Assembly: GCF_009911645.1 (NCBI RefSeq)
Contig: NZ_QWKI01000038.1
Location: 1 to 64,000 of the forward strand
DNA: 64,000 nt
DNA from: Pseudoflavonifractor sp. 60
GTDB taxonomy: Bacteria; Bacillota; Clostridia; Oscillospirales; Oscillospiraceae
Direction of reading: 5' to 3'
Every line of letters starts with the position of its first letter. Position 1 is the stretch's first letter. A model generated the notes under the pieces. The model did not search any database and had not been told where the DNA came from. It worked only from the letters and a program-made list of their open reading frames with translations. A program made the position numbers and the translations under genes. Below, piece by piece: positions 57,846 through 64,000 of the stretch.

Positions 57846-59009
57846 TTACAGGGAGCGCATCACTTGGGCAAACCGGGGGAGGAACTGGAGCAGGTCCTGG
57901 TCTCCCCGGTACTCCGCCAGAAGAACAGTCCGCCCCTGGCGGAGGATCAGCCGGGCGGTGGGGAGGGAGGCACTCTCCGGGTCAGGCCGGTCCAGAGAGA
58001 GAAGGACCTGGTCCAGTCTCTGGGACAGGCCGCACGCCTCATAGGTCCCGCCGTTGTGATGGATGCGGCTCTGCTCCTGGACCATCTGCCCCGCCAGAAG
58101 GGGCAGGGGATAGCGGTAGATTTGCAGCTTCAGGGCGGGGACGGTGGGGTCGGCGGCGCCGTTGACCCACCGGTGTCTGGCGGTCTGCCAGAAGGACCAG
58201 CGCTCCGGCAAAAACAGTGTGGCGCAGTTGTAGCCGCAATTGTAATAGTCCCGGGTTTGGCTATTGACCTGAACATCCGGCCCGTCCCCCTCCAGGTCGG
58301 CCAGGGTCACAAAGTCGTCGGCAGGATGGAGCTGGGGGTTCAGGCCGGTGATGGGCCAGAGGGTCTCTGTCAGCACCAAAAGCAGAATCAGGGTCCCCGC
58401 CGCCAGCAGAGCGCCACCGCGGCTGTGTCCGGAGGACTTCTGGGCCCTCCGGTACCGGACCAGAGCGGCCAGCCCCAGCAGCCAGGACAGGTCGGTCAGC
58501 GCCAGGCCGAGGATGGACAGAGCGGCGGCAATCACCGGCTGGCGGCTCAGCAGTGTTACGGGAAACCACCGCAGCTCGGACCAGGAGAAGCTGCACCCCC
58601 AGTACAGGGAGAGGAAAACAAAATTCAGCGCCAGCAGCCCAAGCCCGGCCAGCAGCTTCCGGCGGAAGAAACGGCGCAGGGCGTAGTCCCAGACCTCCGG
58701 GTCGGTGTGGGCCTGGGCGTCCAGCTGTTCCGAGGCAAATACCGCGAAGCTGCTGCGGAACAGACCCAGATACCGCCAGCCCGCCTGCTCATAGAGGGCG
58801 TTCAGTTCCGGGTCCAGCCGGTCGGGCTTGTTGGGGGCTGGCTCCAGGTGGAAGCGGAGGGCGGCGGGCTCGCCCCGGGAAAACAGGGTCAAGGGCCCCG
58901 CCGTCATGGAAAAGAGCAGTCCCTTTGCCGCCTGCCGCTCCAGCCAGCCCTCCAGGCCGGGGATGTCATATCCGTTTACCGGGGTCACACGCCAAACCGT
59001 TTTGCTCAT
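57846..59009 (-). CDS. DUF2812 membrane protein, paralogue 1 of 5
   Basis: A 387-residue protein, first of the five after padR. The N-terminal motif is YDIPGLEGWLERQAAKGLLF, with LRFHLEPAPN and a degenerate LDAQAHTDP. Hydrophobic segments include LLAGLGLLALNFVFLSLY, PVIAAALSILGLALTDLSWLLGLAALV and GALLAAGTLILLLVLTETLW. Its start overlaps the padR stop (ATGA), so it is coupled to the regulator. In other Firmicutes single DUF2812 genes commonly follow padR; here the family has expanded to five. Confidence 0.83.
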   Translation of the reverse strand: MSKTVWRVTPVNGYDIPGLEGWLERQAAKGLLFSMTAGPLTLFSRGEPAALRFHLEPAPNKPDRLDPELNALYEQAGWRYLGLFRSSFAVFASEQLDAQAHTDPEVWDYALRRFFRRKLLAGLGLLALNFVFLSLYWGCSFSWSELRWFPVTLLSRQPVIAAALSILGLALTDLSWLLGLAALVRYRRAQKSSGHSRGGALLAAGTLILLLVLTETLWPITGLNPQLHPADDFVTLADLEGDGPDVQVNSQTRDYYNCGYNCATLFLPERWSFWQTARHRWVNGAADPTVPALKLQIYRYPLPLLAGQMVQEQSRIHHNGGTYEACGLSQRLDQVLLSLDRPDPESASLPTARLILRQGRTVLLAEYRGDQDLLQFLPRFAQVMRSL

Positions 59010-59317
59010 TGCCGTTCCTCCTCTCCGTCTGTCACACAGGCGCGCAGCCGCTCCAACTCCTCCTGGAAGACTGCCAGCCCCTTATCTGTAATGCGGTAGG
59101 TCCGCTTGCGGCCGTCCACGCCGGTCTCGGCGATAAGTCCCTCTTCCTGGAACTTGGCCAGCAGGGTGTAGAGGGTCCCCGGCCCCAGCTTGACCCGGCC
59201 CTGGGTCTTTTCTTCCACAAATCCGGTGATCTCGGTGCCGCACCGCTCCCGGCGCAGGAAGGACATGAGCACATAGTACATGGGCTCAGTCAGCGGACCC
59301 TTTTCCCGTCCCGCCAT
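59006..59317 (-). CDS. PadR family transcriptional regulator
   Basis: A 103-residue PadR subfamily-2 protein with the winged helix GPLTEPMYYVLMSFLRRERCGTEI, then VKLGPGTLYTLLAKFQEEGLI and the wing DGRKRTYRITDKG, closing with a short dimerisation helix. It is probably a repressor of its own operon: the promoter at 59365-59393 is overlapped by a 19-bp perfect palindrome. It is the first gene of a six-gene operon with five DUF2812 membrane proteins. The ligand is unknown; PadR proteins often sense small aromatic or antimicrobial compounds. Confidence 0.92.
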   Translation of the reverse strand: MAGREKGPLTEPMYYVLMSFLRRERCGTEITGFVEEKTQGRVKLGPGTLYTLLAKFQEEGLIAETGVDGRKRTYRITDKGLAVFQEELERLRACVTDGEEERQ

Positions 59318-59348
59318 AGCCGGACCTCCTCTCCAATCATCGCCCCTA

Positions 59349-59367
59349 AATATCGTCTGACGATATT
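59349..59367. promoter_or_regulatory. Palindromic operator, likely PadR site
   Basis: AATATCGTC-T-GACGATATT is a perfect 19-bp palindrome. It overlaps the 3' half of the -10 element and the start of transcription, where a bound dimer would block RNA polymerase. The adjacent ACACGATGATATGT resembles a half site. Confidence 0.8.
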
Positions 59368-59393
59368 ATAACACGATGATATGTCCCCGTCAA
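59365..59393 (-). promoter_or_regulatory. Promoter of the padR-DUF2812 operon
   Basis: TTGACG (59388-59393), a 17-bp spacer and TATAAT (59365-59370) on the minus strand, about 48 nt before the padR ATG. It is one of the strongest promoters in the window. Confidence 0.82.
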
Positions 59394-59493
59394 GGGGCCA
59401 TTCCAAAATCCGCCACAAAGCCCTATCAACGATTAGACCTCTTTTTTCCGGTCAAGCTCTTATAATAGGACGTGCCAGGAGGGGGGGAGCGCT

Positions 59494-60372
59494 GTGACCG
59501 TCATCTACATTGATACACTATTTCTCCTCAACGCCCTTGTGGACTATCTGCTGCTCCTTGCCGCCGCCCGGCTGGCAGGGGAGCCTCTGCGACGCTGGCG
59601 GTTTGCCCTGGGGGCGGCCCTGGGCGGGCTGTACGCGGTGGCCATCTTCCTGCCAGGGCTCGACTTTCTCAGCCATCCCCTGTGCCGGCTGGCCTCCGCC
59701 GCTCTGATGCTCCTCACCGCCTACGGGGGCAGCCGCCGCCTGCTGCGACAGGGGATTTTGTTCCTTGCTCTGACCTGCGCCTTCGGGGGCGGCGTGGTGG
59801 CCATCGGCCTTATGGGCGGCACGGGGCTGAGCCTGGGCCGGGGTGTGTTTTACTCCGCCCTGGACCTGAAAATCGTGCTGTTGTCGGCGGCGGTGTGCTA
59901 CGGTGTGCTGACCCTAGTGTTCCAGCGGCTGGCCCAGCATACCGGGACGGCGGGGGAGCTGGCCAGGATCAGGGTGCGCCTGGGTGACCGGGCTGTCTCC
60001 CTGACCGCTCTGGTGGACACGGGAAATACCCTCACCGACCCGGTGAACGGCGCTCCGGTGCTGGTGGCGGAGGGAGAGCGGACCGCCTCCCTCTTTCCCA
60101 TGGACCACCGTCCCAACCCATCCGACCTTCGGGACCCCGCCGCCGGCCTGACTCGCCTGGGCACTGGGGAGTGGCGCTCCCGTTTCCGCCTGCTGCCCTA
60201 TCGCACTGTGGGAGTGGACCGGGGCCTGCTGCTGGCCGTCCGGACGGATGGGGTGGAGGTGAACGGCAAGGGCAGAGGTCCCGTGCTGGTGGCGCTGTCC
60301 CCCACGCCGGTGTCTGACGGGGGCGGCTATCAGGCGCTGATCGGGTCCCTGGACGGAATGTCAGGCTTTTGA
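59494..60372 (+). CDS. spoIIGA: Sigma-E processing peptidase SpoIIGA
   Basis: A 292-residue sporulation-specific aspartic protease. The first 150 residues contain five hydrophobic segments (TVIYIDTLFLLNALVDYLLLL is the first, residues 2-22). The C-terminal domain has the catalytic ALVDTGNTLTDP motif, resembling half of a retropepsin, so it should dimerise. It cleaves the pro-sequence of SigE after the signal from the forespore. The start is a GTG with AGGAGGGGGG upstream. sigE follows after 21 nt, the standard sporulation gene pair. Confidence 0.93.
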   Translation: MTVIYIDTLFLLNALVDYLLLLAAARLAGEPLRRWRFALGAALGGLYAVAIFLPGLDFLSHPLCRLASAALMLLTAYGGSRRLLRQGILFLALTCAFGGGVVAIGLMGGTGLSLGRGVFYSALDLKIVLLSAAVCYGVLTLVFQRLAQHTGTAGELARIRVRLGDRAVSLTALVDTGNTLTDPVNGAPVLVAEGERTASLFPMDHRPNPSDLRDPAAGLTRLGTGEWRSRFRLLPYRTVGVDRGLLLAVRTDGVEVNGKGRGPVLVALSPTPVSDGGGYQALIGSLDGMSGF

Positions 60373-60393
60373 AAGAATAATGAGGTGGTTATC

Positions 60394-61116
60394 TTGAACA
60401 AAGTTTACATAGAGGTAAGGGACCAGCTGCTGGGCTTCCTGGCCCGTCTGGGGCTGCTTCAACCGGGAAAGGTGATGTACATCGGGGGCAGCGACACCCT
60501 TCCCGCCCCCCTGAAGCGGGAGGAGGAGGCTGCCCTCATCGCCCGCCTGGAGGAAGGGGATCCAGAGGCCCGGAATCAGCTCATTGAGCACAACCTGCGT
60601 CTGGTGGCCTACATCGCCCGCCGGTTTGAGAACACGGGCATCCATATTGAGGACCTGATCTCCATCGGCACCATCGGGCTTATCAAGGCAGTGGGCACCT
60701 ACCAGCCCGCCAAGGCCATTAAGCTGGCCACCTACGCCAGCCGGTGCATTGAGAACGAAATCCTGATGTACCTGCGTAAGACCGCCAACCAGAAGACGGA
60801 GCTGTCCTTTGACGAGCCGCTGAACACCGACTGGGACGGCAACGAACTGCTCCTCTCCGACATCCTGGGCACCGACGAGGATCTGGTGGTGCAGCCCCTG
60901 GAGGCGGACGTGGACCGCCAACTCCTGCGCCAGGCCATGGAGCGGCTGGACGACCGGGAGCGGCATATTATAACCCTCCGCTTCGGTCTGGACGGGCGGC
61001 GGGAGTGTACCCAGAAGGAGGTGGCCGACCAGCTGGGCATCTCCCAGTCCTACATCTCCCGGCTGGAGAAGCGGATCATCGCCCGGCTGAAGAAGGAGAT
61101 TGTAAAAATGATGTGA
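60394..61116 (+). CDS. sigE: RNA polymerase sporulation sigma factor SigE (pro-form)
   Basis: A 240-residue sigma-70 family protein nearly identical in layout to Bacillus Sig[18 protein letters not shown]-type region 2.1 (here [20 protein letters not shown]), [52 protein letters not shown] and the region 4 helix-turn-helix [21 protein letters not shown]. The N-terminal 27 residues are the pro-sequence, with [13 protein letters not shown] around the processing site. The TTG at 60394 is preferred because GAGGTGG lies just upstream; a GTG at 60385 overlaps that RBS. It controls mother-cell genes. Confidence 0.94.
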   Translation: MNKVYIEVRDQLLGFLARLGLLQPGKVMYIGGSDTLPAPLKREEEAALIARLEEGDPEARNQLIEHNLRLVAYIARRFENTGIHIEDLISIGTIGLIKAVGTYQPAKAIKLATYASRCIENEILMYLRKTANQKTELSFDEPLNTDWDGNELLLSDILGTDEDLVVQPLEADVDRQLLRQAMERLDDRERHIITLRFGLDGRRECTQKEVADQLGISQSYISRLEKRIIARLKKEIVKMM

Positions 61117-61143
61117 GACAGAGCGCTTAGAGCAGGTATTTTC

Positions 61144-61172
61144 TTGCGTTGGAGGCCAAACTATGATATAAT
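61144..61172 (+). promoter_or_regulatory. Promoter of the Uma2-family gene
   Basis: TTGCGT (61144-61149), a 17-bp spacer and TATAAT (61167-61172), about 37 nt before the ATG. Confidence 0.65.
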
Positions 61173-61208
61173 CAAGCCAGATTTTACAGACAGAGGGAGG
61201 AAAAATGG

Positions 61209-61784
61209 ATGAACGACAATCTGGCCTATCAGGAGGAGATCCGAGAGGAGCTGATTCACGGGGAAGTGGTTGCCATGTCGCCCCGGCCTATGTTTAACCA
61301 CAATCGGGTTGCCTTCCGCATTGCCCATTTGTTCGAGAACTATTTGCGGGGCAAGCGCTGTACAGCCATTGCCGACGGCACCGACCTGCATCTGACGGAA
61401 ACGGACTGCTTTGTCCCCGATGTGATGGTGGTCTGTGACCGGGACAAGATCAAGGCCGACGGCGTCCACGGCGCTCCCGACCTGGTGGTGGAGGTGCTGT
61501 CCCCCAGCACGGCCAACCGGGACCGGGGCTATAAGAAGGAGGTCTATGCCCGGTGCGGCGTACGGGAGTACTGGATTGTCAATCCGGCAGACCGGTCTGT
61601 GGAGATCTATCTGTCCAGGGAGAACGACCTGGTGTTCCACCGGGTGTACTCCATTTATCCGGATTTTGTATTGGAAAAGATGACGGAACAGGAGCGGGCC
61701 CAGGTAGCCACTCATTTTCAGTGCAGCCTCTATGACGATCTGGACATTGCGCTGGAGGACATTTTCACCGGTCTGCTTCCATAA
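61209..61784 (+). CDS. Uma2 family (DUF820) PD-(D/E)XK nuclease-like protein
   Basis: A 191-residue protein with the Uma2 pattern: EELIHGEVVAMSPRPMFNHN, FVPDVMVVCDRD, APDLVVEVLSPSTANRDRGYKKEVYARCGVREYW; the last block (about residues 96-125) contains the D...ExL...K arrangement of the restriction-endonuclease fold. Family members are abundant in cyanobacteria and Firmicutes and their biological role is unsettled. GGGAGG precedes the ATG; a second, out-of-frame ATG four bases upstream could reduce initiation. Own promoter and terminator make it monocistronic. Confidence 0.85.
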   Translation: MNDNLAYQEEIREELIHGEVVAMSPRPMFNHNRVAFRIAHLFENYLRGKRCTAIADGTDLHLTETDCFVPDVMVVCDRDKIKADGVHGAPDLVVEVLSPSTANRDRGYKKEVYARCGVREYWIVNPADRSVEIYLSRENDLVFHRVYSIYPDFVLEKMTEQERAQVATHFQCSLYDDLDIALEDIFTGLLP

Positions 61785-61798
61785 ATAGGAAACACACA

Positions 61799-61828
61799 GC
61801 CCCACCGAAGTCTGCGGTGGGGCTTTTC
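61799..61828 (+). terminator. Terminator of the Uma2-family gene
   Basis: GCCCCACCG/CGGTGGGGC stem with a 7-nt loop followed by TTTT. Confidence 0.88.
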
Positions 61829-61839
61829 CACAAAAAAAT

Positions 61840-61868
61840 TTGACAGCCGGGGCGGGATAGAGTAAACT
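61840..61868 (+). promoter_or_regulatory. rex promoter
   Basis: TTGACA (61840-61845), a 17-bp spacer and TAAACT (61863-61868), about 30 nt before the rex ATG. Confidence 0.7.
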
Positions 61869-61898
61869 AGGAAGCAAAGCAGGAAACGGAGCGTATCC

Positions 61899-62552
61899 AT
61901 GAAACGAAACACAAAGGTCTCCACAGCGGTCATTCGCCGTCTTCCCCGCTACTACCGCCAACTGGCGGAGCTCCAGGAGGCAGGGGTGGTGCGCATCTCC
62001 TCCAGCGCCTTGGGCAAGTCCATGGGGCTGACGGCCTCCCAAATTCGCCAGGACCTGTTCTGCTTCGGGGAATTTGGACAGCAGGGCTACGGCTATAAGG
62101 TGGAGCTTTTGAAGGAGGAGATCGGCGAAATTCTGGGCATCAGCCGGGGCCACACCCTGGTCATACTGGGCACGGGCAATTTAGGTCGGGCCATCATCCA
62201 AAACTTTCGCTTCTCCAGCAACGGCTTTCAGCTGCTGGCCGCCTTCGATATCAGCCCTGCGGTGGTAGGCACTGCAATCGCCGGGATTCCGGTCTACCAC
62301 GCCGACCAGCTGGAGGACTTTATTGCTCAACATAAGGTGGACGTAGGGATGCTTACCGTTCCCATCGCCGCCGCCCAGCAGATGGGGGACCGGCTGGTCA
62401 GTGCCGGCGTCAAGGGCATTTGGAATTTTACCAACTATGAGATCACCTGTTCCCAGGAGGATGTGGTGGTGGAGTCTGTCCACTTTTCCGACAGCCTCCT
62501 GGCGCTGAGCTACATGATCTCCCAGCGGGAGGACCCGGAGGAGGACCTATGA
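61899..62552 (+). CDS. rex: Redox-sensing transcriptional repressor Rex
   Basis: A 217-residue Rex. The N-terminal winged helix includes STAVIRRLPRYYRQLAEL and MGLTASQIRQDLFCFGEFGQQGYGY; the Rossmann domain binds NADH through VILGTGNLGRAIIQNF; the C-terminal swapped helix closes the dimer. It represses fermentation and respiration genes until the NADH/NAD+ ratio rises. The promoter lies directly upstream. Its stop overlaps the start of the S-layer-homology gene (ATGA), so that gene is in the same transcript. Confidence 0.95.
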   Translation: MKRNTKVSTAVIRRLPRYYRQLAELQEAGVVRISSSALGKSMGLTASQIRQDLFCFGEFGQQGYGYKVELLKEEIGEILGISRGHTLVILGTGNLGRAIIQNFRFSSNGFQLLAAFDISPAVVGTAIAGIPVYHADQLEDFIAQHKVDVGMLTVPIAAAQQMGDRLVSAGVKGIWNFTNYEITCSQEDVVVESVHFSDSLLALSYMISQREDPEEDL

Positions 62553-63634
62553 ACAAATTTTTGCGCCCCCTGGGGCTGATTGCCGCCATTTCGCTGCTGG
62601 CGGGGGCGGCCTATGCGGCGGCTTCGGAGGATGGGCTGGTCGGCCTGCGCTACTTACAGGACACCTTTATTCCCAAAGCGGTCCAGACCGAGGGGGAGGC
62701 CGCCGGTCAGGCCCTGGAGGAGACCTATGCCAGCGCGAAGCAGCAGCTGGACGCCCTTCTGGGCGGCGCCTCCGATCCTACTGCCGGGCTGTTCAGCAAT
62801 ACACTGGAGCGGAGTATCTGGTCGGATGGACAGATCATCACCCTCTCCACCGGCAGCTGTTTTGTACCCATGGACGGCTCTGCGGATCTGACCCACACCG
62901 GTGCGGTGGTGGATGTCACAGCGGGCACGGAGATCCCCTTCGGGGGGCGGCTGGAGGCCAACCACCGGTACGTTGTGGGGGAGGAGACCCGGGTTGCGCT
63001 TACCGTACGCTCCGGCCAGGCCGCGATTGGGGTACAGGGCAGCTACAGCCTGACCGGAGGCAAAGAGCAGTACACCCCCTTCTTTGATGTGAGTCAGGGG
63101 GATTGGTTTTACGAGCCGGTGAATTACGCCTACCAGCGCAAGCTCTTCTCTGGAGTAGACGCCAACCATTTTTCTCCTGGTTCCTCCATGAACCGGGCCA
63201 TGCTGATGGTGGTGCTCCACAGTCTGGCGGGCAATCCGGCTCCGGCAGCGGAAAACTCCTTTACCGACGTGCCAAACGGCAGCTGGTTCACCAACGCCGT
63301 GGTCTGGGGCGCCAGCCAGGGTATTGCCTCGGGGACAGGGGGCGGAGCCTTTACCCCCGGCGGAGAGATCACCCGGGAGCAGACAGTGCTCATGCTCTAT
63401 AACTATGCCGCCCGCTATCTGGGGAAGGAGATGGCCCCCGGGAGCGATCTGTCAGGCTACGGGGACTATGCCAGCATCAGCGCCTGGAGCCGGGAGGCCA
63501 TGTCCTGGGCGGTAGGTCAGGGCATCCTCAGCGGCGTGGACCGGGGCGGGGTGCGGTACGCCGATCCCCAGCGGGGGGCCTCCCGGGCGGAGATGGCCAC
63601 CATGCTCCGGGTCTTCTGCGAGAAAATTTTATAA
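62549..63634 (+). CDS. Secreted S-layer-homology (SLH) domain protein
   Basis: A 361-residue protein with a signal peptide (MNKFLRPLGLIAAISLLAGAAYA..., likely cut near residue 24). Residues 25-170 are a domain I do not recognise, with LSTGSCFVPMDGSADLTH and a beta-rich stretch. Residues 180-361 are three SLH repeats: FFDVSQGDWFYEPVNYAY, FTDVPNGSWFTNAVVWGAS and YGDYASISAWSREAMSWAV, each followed by a TREQ/SRAEM-type helix. SLH domains bind pyruvylated cell-wall polymers. Coupling to rex by ATGA overlap is odd for a surface protein. Confidence 0.88.
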   Translation: MNKFLRPLGLIAAISLLAGAAYAAASEDGLVGLRYLQDTFIPKAVQTEGEAAGQALEETYASAKQQLDALLGGASDPTAGLFSNTLERSIWSDGQIITLSTGSCFVPMDGSADLTHTGAVVDVTAGTEIPFGGRLEANHRYVVGEETRVALTVRSGQAAIGVQGSYSLTGGKEQYTPFFDVSQGDWFYEPVNYAYQRKLFSGVDANHFSPGSSMNRAMLMVVLHSLAGNPAPAAENSFTDVPNGSWFTNAVVWGASQGIASGTGGGAFTPGGEITREQTVLMLYNYAARYLGKEMAPGSDLSGYGDYASISAWSREAMSWAVGQGILSGVDRGGVRYADPQRGASRAEMATMLRVFCEKIL

Positions 63635-63726
63635 CGGAGGTCACCCATTTCCCTCCTGGGCCATATGATGGAAATGAGAGCGGCAGACAGCCCTCTTAAA
63701 ATTCATAAAACCAGGAGGTACTCAAA

Positions 63727-63891
63727 ATGGGGTGCTGCAATAACAGTTGGGGCGGCAACAGCTGCCTGTGGATCATCCTGCTGATCATCATTCTGTTCAG
63801 CTGCGGCGGCTGCGGCAACAATAACTGCTGCTGCAACAATAACTGCGGCTGCAACAACGGCTGCGGCTGCAATAACGGCTGCGGCTGCTGA
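63727..63891 (+). CDS. 54-residue Cys/Asn/Gly-rich membrane peptide
   Basis: Starting at an ATG with CCAGGAGG upstream, the product is 54 residues: a short MGCCNNSWGGNSC head, a hydrophobic segment CLWIILLIIILFSC, then a tail built only from Cys, Asn and Gly (CGGCGNNNCCC...NNGCGC). Seventeen residues are Cys. It resembles in plan the tiny hydrophobic sporulation/coat proteins of Firmicutes, and its position after the SpoIIGA-SigE region fits, but no family is certain. A terminator follows at 63910. It could bind metal or form disulfide-linked layers. Confidence 0.7.
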   Translation: MGCCNNSWGGNSCLWIILLIIILFSCGGCGNNNCCCNNNCGCNNGCGCNNGCGC

Positions 63892-63909
63892 GACAGCGGA
63901 AACCGGAAG

Positions 63910-63938
63910 GGCGCGGAGGATTTCTCCGCGCCTTTTCG
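63910..63938 (+). terminator. Terminator of the Cys-rich peptide gene
   Basis: GGCGCGGA/TCCGCGCC stem with a 7-nt loop, followed by TTTT. Nothing further is seen to 64000. Confidence 0.85.
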
Positions 63939-64000
63939 TCTGAAAACGGGAGAAAGTCCGCCTGCCCAAGCTCCATGCACCTTCCCCCTGGGGCTTGGCG

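Noticed and set aside
61205-61211. ATG four bases upstream of the Uma2-family start
   Set aside because: It is out of frame with the conserved protein and soon ends, so the ATG at 61209 is used.
63696-63980. Leu/Pro/Gln- and Ala/Val-rich frames on the minus strand
   Set aside because: They are antisense to the Cys/Asn/Gly peptide gene and reflect its repetitive codons.

Overview
The window looks like the chromosome of a strictly anaerobic, endospore-forming, high-GC gut Firmicute of the Oscillospiraceae type (Flavonifractor/Lawsonibacter/Intestinimonas-like). The reasons are the SpoIIGA-SigE sporulation pair, AddAB instead of RecBCD, RqcH, Mini-III and RNase M5, a flavodiiron protein with a rubredoxin module, a tandem glycine riboswitch, and GGAGG ribosome-binding sites in GC-rich coding sequence. 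No rRNA or tRNA gene and no CRISPR array was recognised. The genus is inferred, not proven.

Layout. (1) 1-3469 is the eroded end of a Tn1549-like conjugative element: cysteine-rich VLP protein, RepA-type initiator, DnaC-like loader, TnpW, a VirD4 coupling-protein fragment lacking both ends, and the first 16 codons of TnpV. It abuts an ECF sigma-factor gene that has lost its 3' end. (2) 4040-11995 is a catabolic island: aminotransferase, DAACS symporter, FAH-family hydrolase, an unknown protein, an SDR and two flavodoxin-like reductases around a LysR gene. Three promoters in it carry the same 36-bp dyad. (3) 12008-28257, all on the minus strand, holds addB...addA with two genes between them, a pyridoxal kinase-like gene, guaB, SMI1/KNR4 and other small proteins, acyl-ACP thioesterase, glpK, a ParE/Phd toxin-antitoxin pair and gamma-glutamyltransferase. 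(4) 28333-33150 has an AGCS transporter under a tandem glycine riboswitch, then secA. (5) 33163-37310 is a redox operon: an acyl-CoA dehydrogenase/EtfA-C-domain/rubredoxin fusion frame broken by one in-frame TAG, a DUF1963 protein and a flavodiiron protein. (6) 37489-41552 pairs an Hsp70 with a membrane J-domain protein carrying 23-residue repeats. (7) 41779-44596 holds two tandem glutamate dehydrogenases; the second lacks the catalytic lysine.

(8) 44639-52900 contains rqcH, small immunity-like proteins, mrnC, comEC, holA and rnmV. (9) 52903-59393 is a PadR regulator followed by five paralogous DUF2812 membrane proteins, behind a strong promoter overlapped by a 19-bp perfect palindrome. (10) 59494-63938 has spoIIGA, sigE, a Uma2-family protein, rex, an S-layer-homology protein and an unusual 54-residue Cys/Asn/Gly membrane peptide.

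The best candidates for new biology are the LysR regulon with its repeated operator geometry, the catalytic/pseudo-enzyme GDH pair, the acyl-CoA dehydrogenase-ETF-rubredoxin/flavodiiron operon with its amber codon, and the PadR-DUF2812x5 operon. All calls come from reading the sequence; no database search was run.
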